The notes under the pieces were generated by a model that saw only the letters and a program-made list of their open reading frames with translations, was not told the DNA's origin and made no database searches. From assembly GCA_002345545.1 (NCBI GenBank), contig DDVW01000072.1:1-28548 (forward strand): 28,548 bases of DNA. Direction: 5' to 3'. The DNA comes from Stenotrophomonas sp. UBA2302 (GTDB lineage: Bacteria; Pseudomonadota; Gammaproteobacteria; Xanthomonadales; Xanthomonadaceae). The translations under genes were made by a program, and so were the position numbers. Below, piece by piece: positions 9,893-18,391 of this stretch; position 1 is the first letter of the stretch, and each line of letters starts with the position of its first letter.

Positions 9893-9928
9893 CTGCGGCC
9901 ACGAATTCCGCAATCGGGATCACCCTTG

Positions 9929-12352
9929 ATGCCACGTTTTCGCCGCTGGCTGCGCTGGCTGCTGGCCCTTTCCATCGTCCTGGCCCTGGCCGGGGCATGT
10001 GCGGCCGGCGCCCTGTATTACGTTGTTTCCTCCAAATTGCCCGACGTCCAGGCACTGCGCGATGTAGAGCTGCAGGAGCCGATGTACGTGTACGACAGCG
10101 ATGGCCGCCTGATGGCCGTTTTCGGCGAAACGCGCCGGTACCCGGTGCAGATCAAGGAAGTTCCCGAGCGCCTGAAGCAGGCGTTCCTGGCCACCGAGGA
10201 TGCCAACTTCTACCAGCACAGCGGCGTGGACTACAAAGGCGTGGCGCGCGCGGTCTGGCTGCTGGCCACCACCGATGCCAAGCGCGTGCCCGGCGGCTCC
10301 ACGATCACCCAGCAGGTGGCGCGGCAGTTCTTCCTGAGCTCGGAATACAGCTATACCCGCAAGCTGGCCGAGATCCTGCTGGCGCGCAAGATCGAGAAGG
10401 AACTGGGCAAGGACGAGATCTTCGAGCTGTATCTGAACAAGAGCTTCTTCGGCAACCGCGCCTATGGCATCGGTGCCGCCGCCGAGTACTACTACGGCAA
10501 GAAGCTCGATGAGCTGGATCTGGACGAAATGGCCTCGCTGGCCGGCATTCCCAAGTTCCCATCCAGTGGCAACCCGATCAGCAACCCCGAACGCGCACGC
10601 CAGCGCCGTGACAACTACGTGCTGCAGCGCATGGCCGAGCTGGGCTTCATCACCCAGGCCGAGGCGGATGCGGCCAAGGCGGTGCCGATGCACGCCTCCC
10701 CGCACGAGCCGCCGGTGCAGGTGAATTCGCCCTATGTCGCCGAGCTGGTGCGCCAGGAGATGATCGCCAGATACGGCGGTGACGTGCTCAACATGGGCTA
10801 TCACGTCACCACCACGATCAATGGCGAGTTGCAGGAAGCCGCCAACCAGGCGGTCACCAGCGGCCTGCGCACCTACGACCACCGCCACGGCTGGCACGGG
10901 GTGGAGCGGCACTTCGATGTCGGCGCCGATGACGATGCCGCGGCCCTCGCCCGCCATATCGCCACCATCCCCTCGCAATCCGGCCTGCTGCCGGCCATCG
11001 TCTCGGCCACGCATACCGATGGCAGCATCAGCGTGGTGCTGGCCGACCGCACCGAGTTGACGCTGCCGGTCGCCGCCACCCGCTGGGCAAACAAGACCCC
11101 GGCCAAGCTCACCACCCGTGGCGATCTGATCCGCGTGCGTTCCGGCGAGAAGGAAGGCGAGTGGCTGGTCGACCAGATTCCGCGCGGCCAGGCGGCACTT
11201 GTGTCGCTGGATGCCGATTCCGGCGCGTTGCGCGCCCTGGTGGGCGGCTTCAGCTTTGCCGGCAACAAGTTCAACCGTGCCACCCAGGCCCGCCGCCAGC
11301 CCGGCTCCAGCTTCAAGCCGTTCGTCTATGCCGCCGCCTTCGACAAGGGCTTCAATCCGGCTTCGATCGTGCTCGATGCGCCGGTGGTGTTCCGCGACCG
11401 CCGCGGCAAGACCTGGCAACCGCAGAACGACGGCGGCGGCTTCCGCGGGCCGATGCGCCTGCGCGAGGCGCTGGTGCAATCGCGCAACCTGGTCTCGGTG
11501 CGCCTGCTGGACAGCATCGGCGTGGATTTCGCGCGCAAGTACATCAGCGAATTCGGCTTCGAGGAAGCCGAGCTGCCGCCGAACCTGTCGATGTCGCTGG
11601 GCACCGCCTCGTTGACGCCGCTGTCGGTGGCGCGTGGCTATGCGGCGTTCGCCAATGGCGGCTCGCGCGTGGACACGTGGATCATCGACGAGGTCAAGGA
11701 CCGCGACGGCAACGTCCTGTTCAAGGAAAATCCGGCACTGGCCTGCCGCGGCTGTGGTGGCTCCGGGCCGCATGCGGCACCGGTCAGCCAGGTGGTGGAC
11801 GGCTTCAACTTCGGCGCGGCCACCGCACCGGCCAGCAAAAACGAAGCCGGTACCGCGGAAGCTGCTGAACCCGTTGCCCCGCCCAACCCCGATGCCCGTG
11901 TCGCCCCGCGCGCCATCGACGAGCGCACCGCCTACCAGCTCAATTCGATGATGCGGGACGTGGTGCTGCGCGGCACCGGCGTGGCCGCCAAGGTGCTGGG
12001 GCGCGAGGACGTGGGTGGCAAGACCGGCTCCACCAACGACCACCGTGATGCGTGGTTTTCCGGCTTCGGTGGCCCGCTGGCCACCACGGTCTGGGTGGGA
12101 CGCGATGATTTCCGCTCGCTGGGTTATCGCGAATACGGTGGCCGCGCGGCATTGCCGATCTGGATCGACTACATGCGCGTCGCCCTGAAAGACGCCCCGA
12201 TCGCCCGCAACGAGCCTCCATCGGGCATGGTCGAGACCCACCTCAATGGTGTCACCGAATGGATCAAGGTCGAGGACCTGGATCGCATGCAGGAATTCGA
12301 CTTCGACCAGCAGGAGCAGTACGCCGACGACGCGGCTTTCGATATTTTCTGA
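9929..12352 (+). CDS. mrcA: Bifunctional penicillin-binding protein 1A (class A PBP)
   Basis: An 807-residue inner-membrane peptidoglycan synthase. One membrane anchor (about residues 8–35) is followed by the GT51 glycosyltransferase domain, with the catalytic-site motif [14 protein letters not shown] (Glu90), [12 protein letters not shown] and [18 protein letters not shown]. An OB-type insert occupies about 300–420. The transpeptidase domain has all three motifs: SSFK (catalytic Ser460), SRN (518–520) and KTG (698–700). ATG at 9929 is chosen, although an in-frame TTG directly before it (9926) is possible. A glycine/proline/alanine-rich insert with a CRGC pair (Cys606, Cys609) lies between the second and third transpeptidase motifs. 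It is followed by its own terminator and is divergent from the pil operon. It polymerises and cross-links glycan strands in the periplasm and is a beta-lactam target. Confidence 0.97.
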   Translation: MPRFRRWLRWLLALSIVLALAGACAAGALYYVVSSKLPDVQALRDVELQEPMYVYDSDGRLMAVFGETRRYPVQIKEVPERLKQAFLATEDANFYQHSGVDYKGVARAVWLLATTDAKRVPGGSTITQQVARQFFLSSEYSYTRKLAEILLARKIEKELGKDEIFELYLNKSFFGNRAYGIGAAAEYYYGKKLDELDLDEMASLAGIPKFPSSGNPISNPERARQRRDNYVLQRMAELGFITQAEADAAKAVPMHASPHEPPVQVNSPYVAELVRQEMIARYGGDVLNMGYHVTTTINGELQEAANQAVTSGLRTYDHRHGWHGVERHFDVGADDDAAALARHIATIPSQSGLLPAIVSATHTDGSISVVLADRTELTLPVAATRWANKTPAKLTTRGDLIRVRSGEKEGEWLVDQIPRGQAALVSLDADSGALRALVGGFSFAGNKFNRATQARRQPGSSFKPFVYAAAFDKGFNPASIVLDAPVVFRDRRGKTWQPQNDGGGFRGPMRLREALVQSRNLVSVRLLDSIGVDFARKYISEFGFEEAELPPNLSMSLGTASLTPLSVARGYAAFANGGSRVDTWIIDEVKDRDGNVLFKENPALACRGCGGSGPHAAPVSQVVDGFNFGAATAPASKNEAGTAEAAEPVAPPNPDARVAPRAIDERTAYQLNSMMRDVVLRGTGVAAKVLGREDVGGKTGSTNDHRDAWFSGFGGPLATTVWVGRDDFRSLGYREYGGRAALPIWIDYMRVALKDAPIARNEPPSGMVETHLNGVTEWIKVEDLDRMQEFDFDQQEQYADDAAFDIF

Positions 12353-12376
12353 GTTGCCTCCTGGCAGGAAGACTGG

Positions 12377-12406
12377 CGGCAGCAGCCCAACGGCTGCTGC
12401 CGTTTT
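12377..12406 (+). terminator. Rho-independent terminator of mrcA
   Basis: An 11-base perfect stem (CGGCAGCAGCC with GGCTGCTGCCG), a four-base loop (CAAC) and a TTTT run, starting 25 bases after the mrcA stop. Confidence 0.9.
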
Positions 12407-12453
12407 CATTGGCCTGCGCTACATTCGGGCCAGCCCCGCGCGACGAGCAGCCC

Positions 12454-13089
12454 ATGCCTTCGACTTCCCGCCCCTCCCGTACGCGTGACCGCGACCACGA
12501 CCGCCTGCGCATCGCACGCACGGCCGCCCGGTTGATGGTGGAAAGCGGCGAGCGCGACCTGCGCCACGCCTGCCGCAAGGCGGCACGCCAACTGGGCATG
12601 GACGAACCTTCGCTGCTGCCCGACGACAGCCAGTTGCAACAGGCACTGCAGGATCATCTGCGCCTGTTCGCGGGCCCCTCGCAACAGGATGCGTTGCAGC
12701 TGCGCCGGCAGACCGCCGTGAATGCCATGGAATTCTTCCAGCCGTTCGCGCCACGCCTGGCCGGACCGGTGCTGGAAGGCAGCGCCGATGCCCACAGCCC
12801 CGTGCAGCTGCACCTGCACACCGATGAGCCCGAAGCGGTGCAACGCCATCTGCATGACCACCATCTTCCCGCGCACGAAGGTAGTACCCGGCTGCGCCTG
12901 GGAAGCGGCGGTGTACAGCCGCAGCTGAGCTGGCATATCGACGCGGACGGCATTGCCTTCGAGCTGGTCGTGCTGCCGGAACAGGCACTGCGCCAGCCCC
13001 CCAGCCTGCCGGGCGCCGACAGCCCGATGCCGCGCGCCTCACTGGCGCAGTTGCGACAGCTGCTCCAATCCCGGCGCGAACCCCGATGA
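12454..13089 (+). CDS. Conserved hypothetical protein, nucleotidyltransferase-like segment
   Basis: A 211-residue soluble protein without signal peptide or membrane helix, started at the ATG at 12454 (a purine-rich GACGAG lies upstream but is weak). The N-terminal 60 residues are very basic and helical (DRDHDRLRIARTAARLMVES, later LRHACRKAARQLGM). The middle (about 80–130) contains FAPRLAGPVLEGSADAHSPVQLHL, which resembles the helix and GS-x-(8 to 12)-D-x-D region of minimal nucleotidyltransferases, but the metal-binding aspartates are not present. This is why I call it only nucleotidyltransferase-like. It sits between the mrcA terminator and the terminator shared with gltA, so it is a single-gene transcription unit. 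I do not recognise a function. Confidence 0.7.
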   Translation: MPSTSRPSRTRDRDHDRLRIARTAARLMVESGERDLRHACRKAARQLGMDEPSLLPDDSQLQQALQDHLRLFAGPSQQDALQLRRQTAVNAMEFFQPFAPRLAGPVLEGSADAHSPVQLHLHTDEPEAVQRHLHDHHLPAHEGSTRLRLGSGGVQPQLSWHIDADGIAFELVVLPEQALRQPPSLPGADSPMPRASLAQLRQLLQSRREPR

Positions 13090-13130
13090 AGCGGCGCAGA
13101 GGGCGTTCGGGCCTCATGCGCAGCAACAAC

Positions 13131-13158
13131 AAAAAAGCCCCGCATAGCGGGGCTTTTT
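13131..13158. terminator. Bidirectional terminator between the hypothetical gene and gltA
   Basis: A perfect 12-base inverted repeat (AAAAAGCCCCGC, ATA, GCGGGGCTTTTT) with A runs on one side and T runs on the other. It therefore works in both directions for the two convergent genes. Confidence 0.95.
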
Positions 13159-13200
13159 GCAGAAGACAGCGGCGTATCAGCGCACCGCCAGCCTCCGGTC

Positions 13201-14475
<1,275 letters not shown>

Positions 14476-14544
14476 AGTGTGCGCTCCTCAAGTGGAAGGC
14501 GCCTGTCCTGAAAGAGGGATAACGGGCAGACGCGTGAAGGAAAC

Positions 14545-14563
14545 CCGCGGTTTTCCACCGCGG
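14545..14563 (-). repeat. Short hairpin in the gltA leader
   Basis: Two CCGCGG boxes separated by seven bases can pair in the gltA 5' leader, about 70 bases before the start codon and close to the predicted transcription start. Each box is itself palindromic, so the structure is ambiguous. Confidence 0.3.
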
Positions 14564-14571
14564 TTCGCGCC

Positions 14572-14577
14572 ATTATC
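14572..14577 (-). promoter_or_regulatory. Possible gltA -10 element
   Basis: GATAAT on the minus strand about 97 bases upstream of the gltA GTG. No good -35 hexamer is present at 16–18 bases, which would suit an activator-dependent promoter. Motif evidence only. Confidence 0.35.
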
Positions 14578-14630
14578 GCACAGCAACATTTGCGGATAGC
14601 GGAGACGAAAGTCTTATGCGGCCCTTTCCA

Positions 14631-14647
14631 TGTGACACAGCGTCACA
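14631..14647. promoter_or_regulatory. CRP/Clp-like palindrome upstream of gltA
   Basis: TGTGAC and GTCACA are separated by five bases, one base more than the CRP consensus (TGTGA-N6-TCACA). The centre lies about 74 bases upstream of the start site implied by the gltA -10, a distance compatible with class I activation. Clp is the xanthomonad CRP homologue. Binding is an inference. Confidence 0.4.
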
Positions 14648-14693
14648 CCTGCGGGCCACTGCTTGCATTCATATCCACTGCACGACAGACGGC

Positions 14694-14729
14694 ACAAAAC
14701 AACGGCCACGCAGGGCGTGGCCGTTGTTT
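14694..14729 (-). terminator. Rho-independent terminator of rpmE2
   Basis: A 14-base perfect stem (AAACAACGGCCACG with CGTGGCCGTTGTTT), a five-base loop and a minus-strand TTTTG tail, lying 18 bases after the rpmE2 stop. Confidence 0.9.
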
Positions 14730-14747
14730 CTGCGGACAACCGCCAGA

Positions 14748-14990
14748 TCAGCGCGCGTAGCGCTTCTGGAACTTGTCGATGCGACCGCCGGTATCGATGA
14801 CCTTGTGCTTGCCCGTATAGAACGGGTGCGAAGCCGAGGAAATTTCAACCTTCACCAGCGGGTATTCTTCGCCGTCTTCCCACTTGACCGTTTCCTTGGA
14901 GGACATGGTCGAACGGGTCAGGAATTTGAAATCGGAGGTAACGTCGTGGAAAACGACGTTGTGGTAATCGGGATGGATATCGGCCTTCAT
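14748..14990 (-). CDS. rpmE2: 50S ribosomal protein L31 type B
   Basis: An 80-residue ribosomal protein of the large subunit. The start is the ATG at 14990 ([16 protein letters not shown]). A longer frame upstream is not typical of the family. The sequence contains the L31 core ([20 protein letters not shown]) but no cysteine at all, so it lacks the CxxC zinc ribbon of type A L31 and belongs to the zinc-independent type B. In many bacteria type B is a Zur-controlled paralogue made under zinc limitation. Whether this genome also has a type A copy cannot be seen here. A good sigma-70 promoter lies just upstream and a strong terminator downstream, so it is transcribed alone. Confidence 0.97.
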   Translation of the reverse strand: MKADIHPDYHNVVFHDVTSDFKFLTRSTMSSKETVKWEDGEEYPLVKVEISSASHPFYTGKHKVIDTGGRIDKFQKRYAR

Positions 14991-15026
14991 GGGCTCACAC
15001 CGTGTGGGCTGGTGGTCAAGAGCGGC

Positions 15027-15056
15027 ATTATAGGCTTGGCTTGCCGGAATTGGCAA
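15027..15056 (-). promoter_or_regulatory. sigma-70 promoter of rpmE2
   Basis: On the minus strand TTGCCA (15056–15051) and a perfect TATAAT (15032–15027) are separated by 18 bases, about 37 bases upstream of the ATG. The -35 and spacer fall inside a long inverted repeat (15034–15063). Confidence 0.7.
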
Positions 15057-15063
15057 GCCAAGC
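15034..15063. repeat. 12-base perfect inverted repeat overlapping the rpmE2 promoter
   Basis: GCTTGGCTTGCC and GGCAAGCCAAGC are separated by six bases. The repeat lies between the nucleoside hydrolase stop (15077) and the rpmE2 -10. As RNA it could end the hydrolase transcript, but no U run follows on the minus strand (the next bases are CTATAAT). As DNA it covers the -35 region of rpmE2 and could be an operator. Confidence 0.75.
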
Positions 15064-15076
15064 TCCCACCTGTTGG

Positions 15077-16045
15077 CTACAGGCCCAGCGCGGCGCGGAC
15101 CTGGGCTTCAAAGCACGCCCGGTCGTAGCCGATCAGCAAGGTGGTGTTGTCGGCCGCACCGGTCTGGCGGTTCCAGTCCACCACGGTGGCGCCACGACTG
15201 CGGGTGCCGGCCAGCTCGACCGCCAGCGGCCGCTGCTCGGTGCGGGTCGCGCCCTCCGGCTGCAGCACCCAGGCCATCGCCAGCGCATCGGCCGCGTACC
15301 AGTACTCGCCCCGGCTGTCTTCGGACCACAGCCGCGTCTGCCGCGAAATCAGCTCGTAGAAACGCGCCTTGGCGGTATCGGCCGCCAGCCACTGCTCCAC
15401 GTCCCGGTGCAGCAGGCCATGGGCGATGGTGGCCTCCCAGTCGGCCACCTCGGTGTGCGGGAACATCGAGAACACCAGGTGCGCCGCTTCCGGGTCGAAG
15501 GCGATGTTGAACTCGGCCACGGGGGTGATGTTGCCGTGTCCATTGATCGCCCCGCCCATCACCACGAAGCGCTTGATCCGCTGTGGCAGGGTCGGGTCCA
15601 GCTTGAGAGCCAGCGCGATATTGGTGAGCGGCCCGAGCGCGACCAGCAGCAGCTCGCCGGCGTACTGATGCGACAGGCGCAGGATCGCCAGCGCCGCATG
15701 TTCGGCTTCAAGCGCCCGCGTGGCCGGCGGCAGGCCCACATCACCGAAGCCGTCACGGCCATGCACATGCGCCGCGTCTTCGGCCGGATACACCAGCGGA
15801 TCGGCAGCACCGGCGAATACCGGCACATCTTCGCGACCGGCCACTTCGCACAGCTTCAACGCATTGCCGGTGGTGTGCTCCAGGCCCACGTTGCCCGCGG
15901 CCACCGTCAAACCCACCACGTCATGACGCGCGTCGGCGAATGCCATCAACAATGCCAGTGCATCGTCCACGCCGGGGTCGGTGTCAATCAGCAACGGAAT
16001 TTTCTTGCTCATTTTCTGCTTCACTTCGGATCGACAGCGCAGCAT
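15077..16045 (-). CDS. Inosine-uridine-type nucleoside hydrolase
   Basis: A 322-residue N-ribohydrolase that splits ribonucleosides into base and ribose. The calcium-binding N-terminal signature [13 protein letters not shown] is at about residues 20–32. The other metal and substrate loops are present: [51 protein letters not shown], and a C-terminal [11 protein letters not shown] supplying the last aspartate. No signal peptide is evident, so it is probably cytoplasmic. The ATG at 16045 has a strong GGAGGAG site five bases upstream. A start at 16012 (MSKKIPLL) would fit many homologues but has a weaker site. It follows recG by 32 bases on the same strand and could be co-transcribed. The exact nucleoside preference cannot be told from the sequence. 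Confidence 0.93.
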   Translation of the reverse strand: MLRCRSEVKQKMSKKIPLLIDTDPGVDDALALLMAFADARHDVVGLTVAAGNVGLEHTTGNALKLCEVAGREDVPVFAGAADPLVYPAEDAAHVHGRDGFGDVGLPPATRALEAEHAALAILRLSHQYAGELLLVALGPLTNIALALKLDPTLPQRIKRFVVMGGAINGHGNITPVAEFNIAFDPEAAHLVFSMFPHTEVADWEATIAHGLLHRDVEQWLAADTAKARFYELISRQTRLWSEDSRGEYWYAADALAMAWVLQPEGATRTEQRPLAVELAGTRSRGATVVDWNRQTGAADNTTLLIGYDRACFEAQVRAALGL

Positions 16046-16077
16046 GGCAGCTCCTCCATGACAGGGGAAGCGCGTGC

Positions 16078-18210
16078 TCAGGCCGAGGCGTAGCGCGCGC
16101 CGCCGCCCACCCAGCGCGCGACGATGCGTTCGGCCAGCTCCGGCGAATCACGCAACAGCTCCCCGGCAAACCCGTGCACGGTCGGCAACAGGTCCGCATC
16201 ACGCAGCAGGTCGGCGACGCGGAAGGCGACCAGGCCCGTCTGCCGGGTGCCGAGCAGCTCACCGGGGCCGCGCAGTTCCAGGTCCTTTTCGGCGATCTGG
16301 AAGCCATCGGAGGTATTGCGCATGGTTTCCAGTCTTTCACGCGCCATCAGCGACAACGGCGGCTGATACATCAGCACGCAACTGGAGGCGGTGGCGCCGC
16401 GACCGACACGTCCGCGCAGCTGGTGCAGCTGCGCCAGCCCCAGGCGTTCGGCGTTCTCGATGATCATCAGCGACGCATTGGGCACATCGACGCCCACCTC
16501 GATGACCGTGGTGGCGACCAGCAGATCGGTTTCGGCCTGTTTGAAGGCGCGCATCGCCGCCTGTTTTTCCGCCGCCTTCATCCGCCCGTGCACCAGGCCG
16601 ATGCGCAACTCCGGCAACTGTGCCGACAGGGTTTCATAGGTGGTCTGCGCGGCCGAGGCATCCATCCGCGCATTGCCGGGGCCGGTGCCCTCCTCCTCGC
16701 TTTCCTCGATCAGCGTGCACACCCAGTACACCTGCCGTCCCTGCTTGCAGGCCACGCGGATGCGCTCGACCAGTTCCGGGCGGCGCTCGGCACTGAGCAC
16801 GATGGTCTGCACCGGCGTGCGTCCGGGCGGCAGCTCGTCGATGGCCGACACGTCCAGATCCGAATAGGCCGCCATCGCCAGCGTGCGCGGAATCGGCGTG
16901 GCGGTCATCACCAGCTGGTGCGGCACCGTGCCCGCTGCCGCGCCCTTGTCGCGCAGGGCCAGCCGCTGGTGCACGCCGAAGCGGTGCTGCTCATCGACGA
17001 TGGCCAGCGCCAGATCGTTGAACACCACCGATTCCTGCATCAATGCATGGGTGCCGACCACCACCTGCGCGTGTCCGCTGGCGACCTCTTCCAGCACCCT
17101 GTTGCGCGCCTTGCCGGTGACTTTGCCGGCCAGCCACGCCACCCGCACCTCCAGCGGTTCCAGCCAGCTGCGCAGGTTGGCCAGATGCTGCTCGGCCAGC
17201 AGCTCGGTGGGCGCGGCCAATGCCACCTGACGGCCATGCGCCACCGCCAGCAGCGCAGCCAGCGCCGCCACCACGGTCTTGCCGGAACCGACATCGCCCT
17301 GCACCAGCCGCAGCATCGGATGGGGCCGGGCGAGATCCTTGCGGATCTCCGCGAACACCCGCCGTTGCGCCCCGGTAAGCCTGAAAGGCAGCGACGCCAG
17401 CAAGGCTTTGGCCAAGCCGTCACGTCCGCGCAAGGCCGGCGCATCCTGTGACTGCAGGGCGATGCGCTGGCGCCGTTGGCTCAGGTGATGGGCCAGCAGC
17501 TCCTCCAGCGCCAGGCGGCGCTGCGCCGGATGCGTTCCCGCTGCCAGCGCCGCGACATCCACCGTGGCCGGCGGGCGGTGCATGGTCAGCAGCGCCTCGC
17601 GCAGGGAAGGCAACTGCAAGGCCGACAGCAGTGAGGCCGGGAGCAGTTCCAGCATCGCGCCTGCCGGCAGGCGGTCCAGCGCCTGCTCAATCAGTTTGCG
17701 CAGACTGGCCGGGCCCACGCCCTCCACGGCCGGATACACCGGGTCCAGCACCTCGCCCAGCACCGCATCTTCACCATCGGCCAGTACCCGGTAGCTGGGA
17801 TGCACGATCTCCAGCCCATGCTGGCCGGCACGCGCGGTGCCATAGGCGCGCACCCGCGCACCGGGCGCGAACTGTGCCACCTGTGCGGCGCGGAAGTGGA
17901 AGAAGCGTAGCACCAGCGTGGCGCCGGAATCATCAGCCAGTGCCACGCGCAGCATCGGCCGGTAACGGAAGCCGCGCTCCACCGCTTCCACCCTGCCCTC
18001 CACCTGCGCCGCCATGCCCGCCTTCAGCATCCGGATCGGCAGCAGCGTGGTGCGGTCCTCGTAGCGCAGCGGCAGGTGCAGCCACAGGTCCTGCAAGGTG
18101 GTCAGTCCACGCGCCTCCAGCTTGGCCGCCACCCGCGGGCCGACCCCGGCCAGGCGTTGCAGCGGTTCGGTGGACGGATCGGCAATGGCAAGGTCACGGC
18201 GCGCAGACAT
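16078..18210 (-). CDS. recG: ATP-dependent DNA helicase RecG
   Basis: A 710-residue branch-migration helicase that remodels stalled forks and Holliday junctions. The N-terminal wedge (OB-fold) domain spans about 15–200 (LAGVGPRVAAKLEARGLTTL, HLPLRYEDRT). Helicase motifs follow: Walker A GDVGSGKT (305–312), APTELLAEQH, GTHALMQ, DEQH (406–409, VDEQHRFGVHQR), MTATPIPRT, and in the second RecA-like lobe VATTVIEVGVDVPNASLMI and QLHQLRGRVGRG. The C-terminal RecG-specific segment ends at residue 710. The length is slightly above the E. coli protein. In E. coli recG closes the gmk–rpoZ–spoT–trmH–recG cluster, whereas here a four-gene module lies between it and ridA/spoT. Confidence 0.98.
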   Translation of the reverse strand: MSARRDLAIADPSTEPLQRLAGVGPRVAAKLEARGLTTLQDLWLHLPLRYEDRTTLLPIRMLKAGMAAQVEGRVEAVERGFRYRPMLRVALADDSGATLVLRFFHFRAAQVAQFAPGARVRAYGTARAGQHGLEIVHPSYRVLADGEDAVLGEVLDPVYPAVEGVGPASLRKLIEQALDRLPAGAMLELLPASLLSALQLPSLREALLTMHRPPATVDVAALAAGTHPAQRRLALEELLAHHLSQRRQRIALQSQDAPALRGRDGLAKALLASLPFRLTGAQRRVFAEIRKDLARPHPMLRLVQGDVGSGKTVVAALAALLAVAHGRQVALAAPTELLAEQHLANLRSWLEPLEVRVAWLAGKVTGKARNRVLEEVASGHAQVVVGTHALMQESVVFNDLALAIVDEQHRFGVHQRLALRDKGAAAGTVPHQLVMTATPIPRTLAMAAYSDLDVSAIDELPPGRTPVQTIVLSAERRPELVERIRVACKQGRQVYWVCTLIEESEEEGTGPGNARMDASAAQTTYETLSAQLPELRIGLVHGRMKAAEKQAAMRAFKQAETDLLVATTVIEVGVDVPNASLMIIENAERLGLAQLHQLRGRVGRGATASSCVLMYQPPLSLMARERLETMRNTSDGFQIAEKDLELRGPGELLGTRQTGLVAFRVADLLRDADLLPTVHGFAGELLRDSPELAERIVARWVGGGARYASA

Positions 18211-18240
18211 CGCACAAGGATGCCGTCATGTGTCGCAAAC

Positions 18241-18271
18241 AGAAACCCCGGTGTCCGAAGACACCGGGGTT
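18241..18271 (-). terminator. Rho-independent terminator of the TonB receptor operon
   Basis: A 12-base perfect stem (AACCCCGGTGTC pairing with GACACCGGGGTT) with a UUCG loop on the minus strand, followed by TTTCTGTTT. It is about 120 bases beyond the receptor stop and 31 bases before the recG start, so it insulates recG from the upstream operon. Confidence 0.85.
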
Positions 18272-18391
18272 GCCGTTCCCCACCACCTCTCCGGGGCGGC
18301 GCGGCGCTCCGCGCACCGGCCGCTCCCTTCCCCTTGCCCATCCCCATCCCGCACGTTCACCGCATGCGCGGTGAGCATGTATTGCGCCGTA

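Noticed and set aside
9920..12409. Open frame of 829 codons on the minus strand
   Set aside because: Antisense to mrcA, which carries all glycosyltransferase and transpeptidase motifs. The minus frame lacks domain features.
14991..15056. 22-residue extension of L31
   Set aside because: It would put the start at or upstream of the predicted transcription start, inside the promoter. The family begins at MKADIHP.
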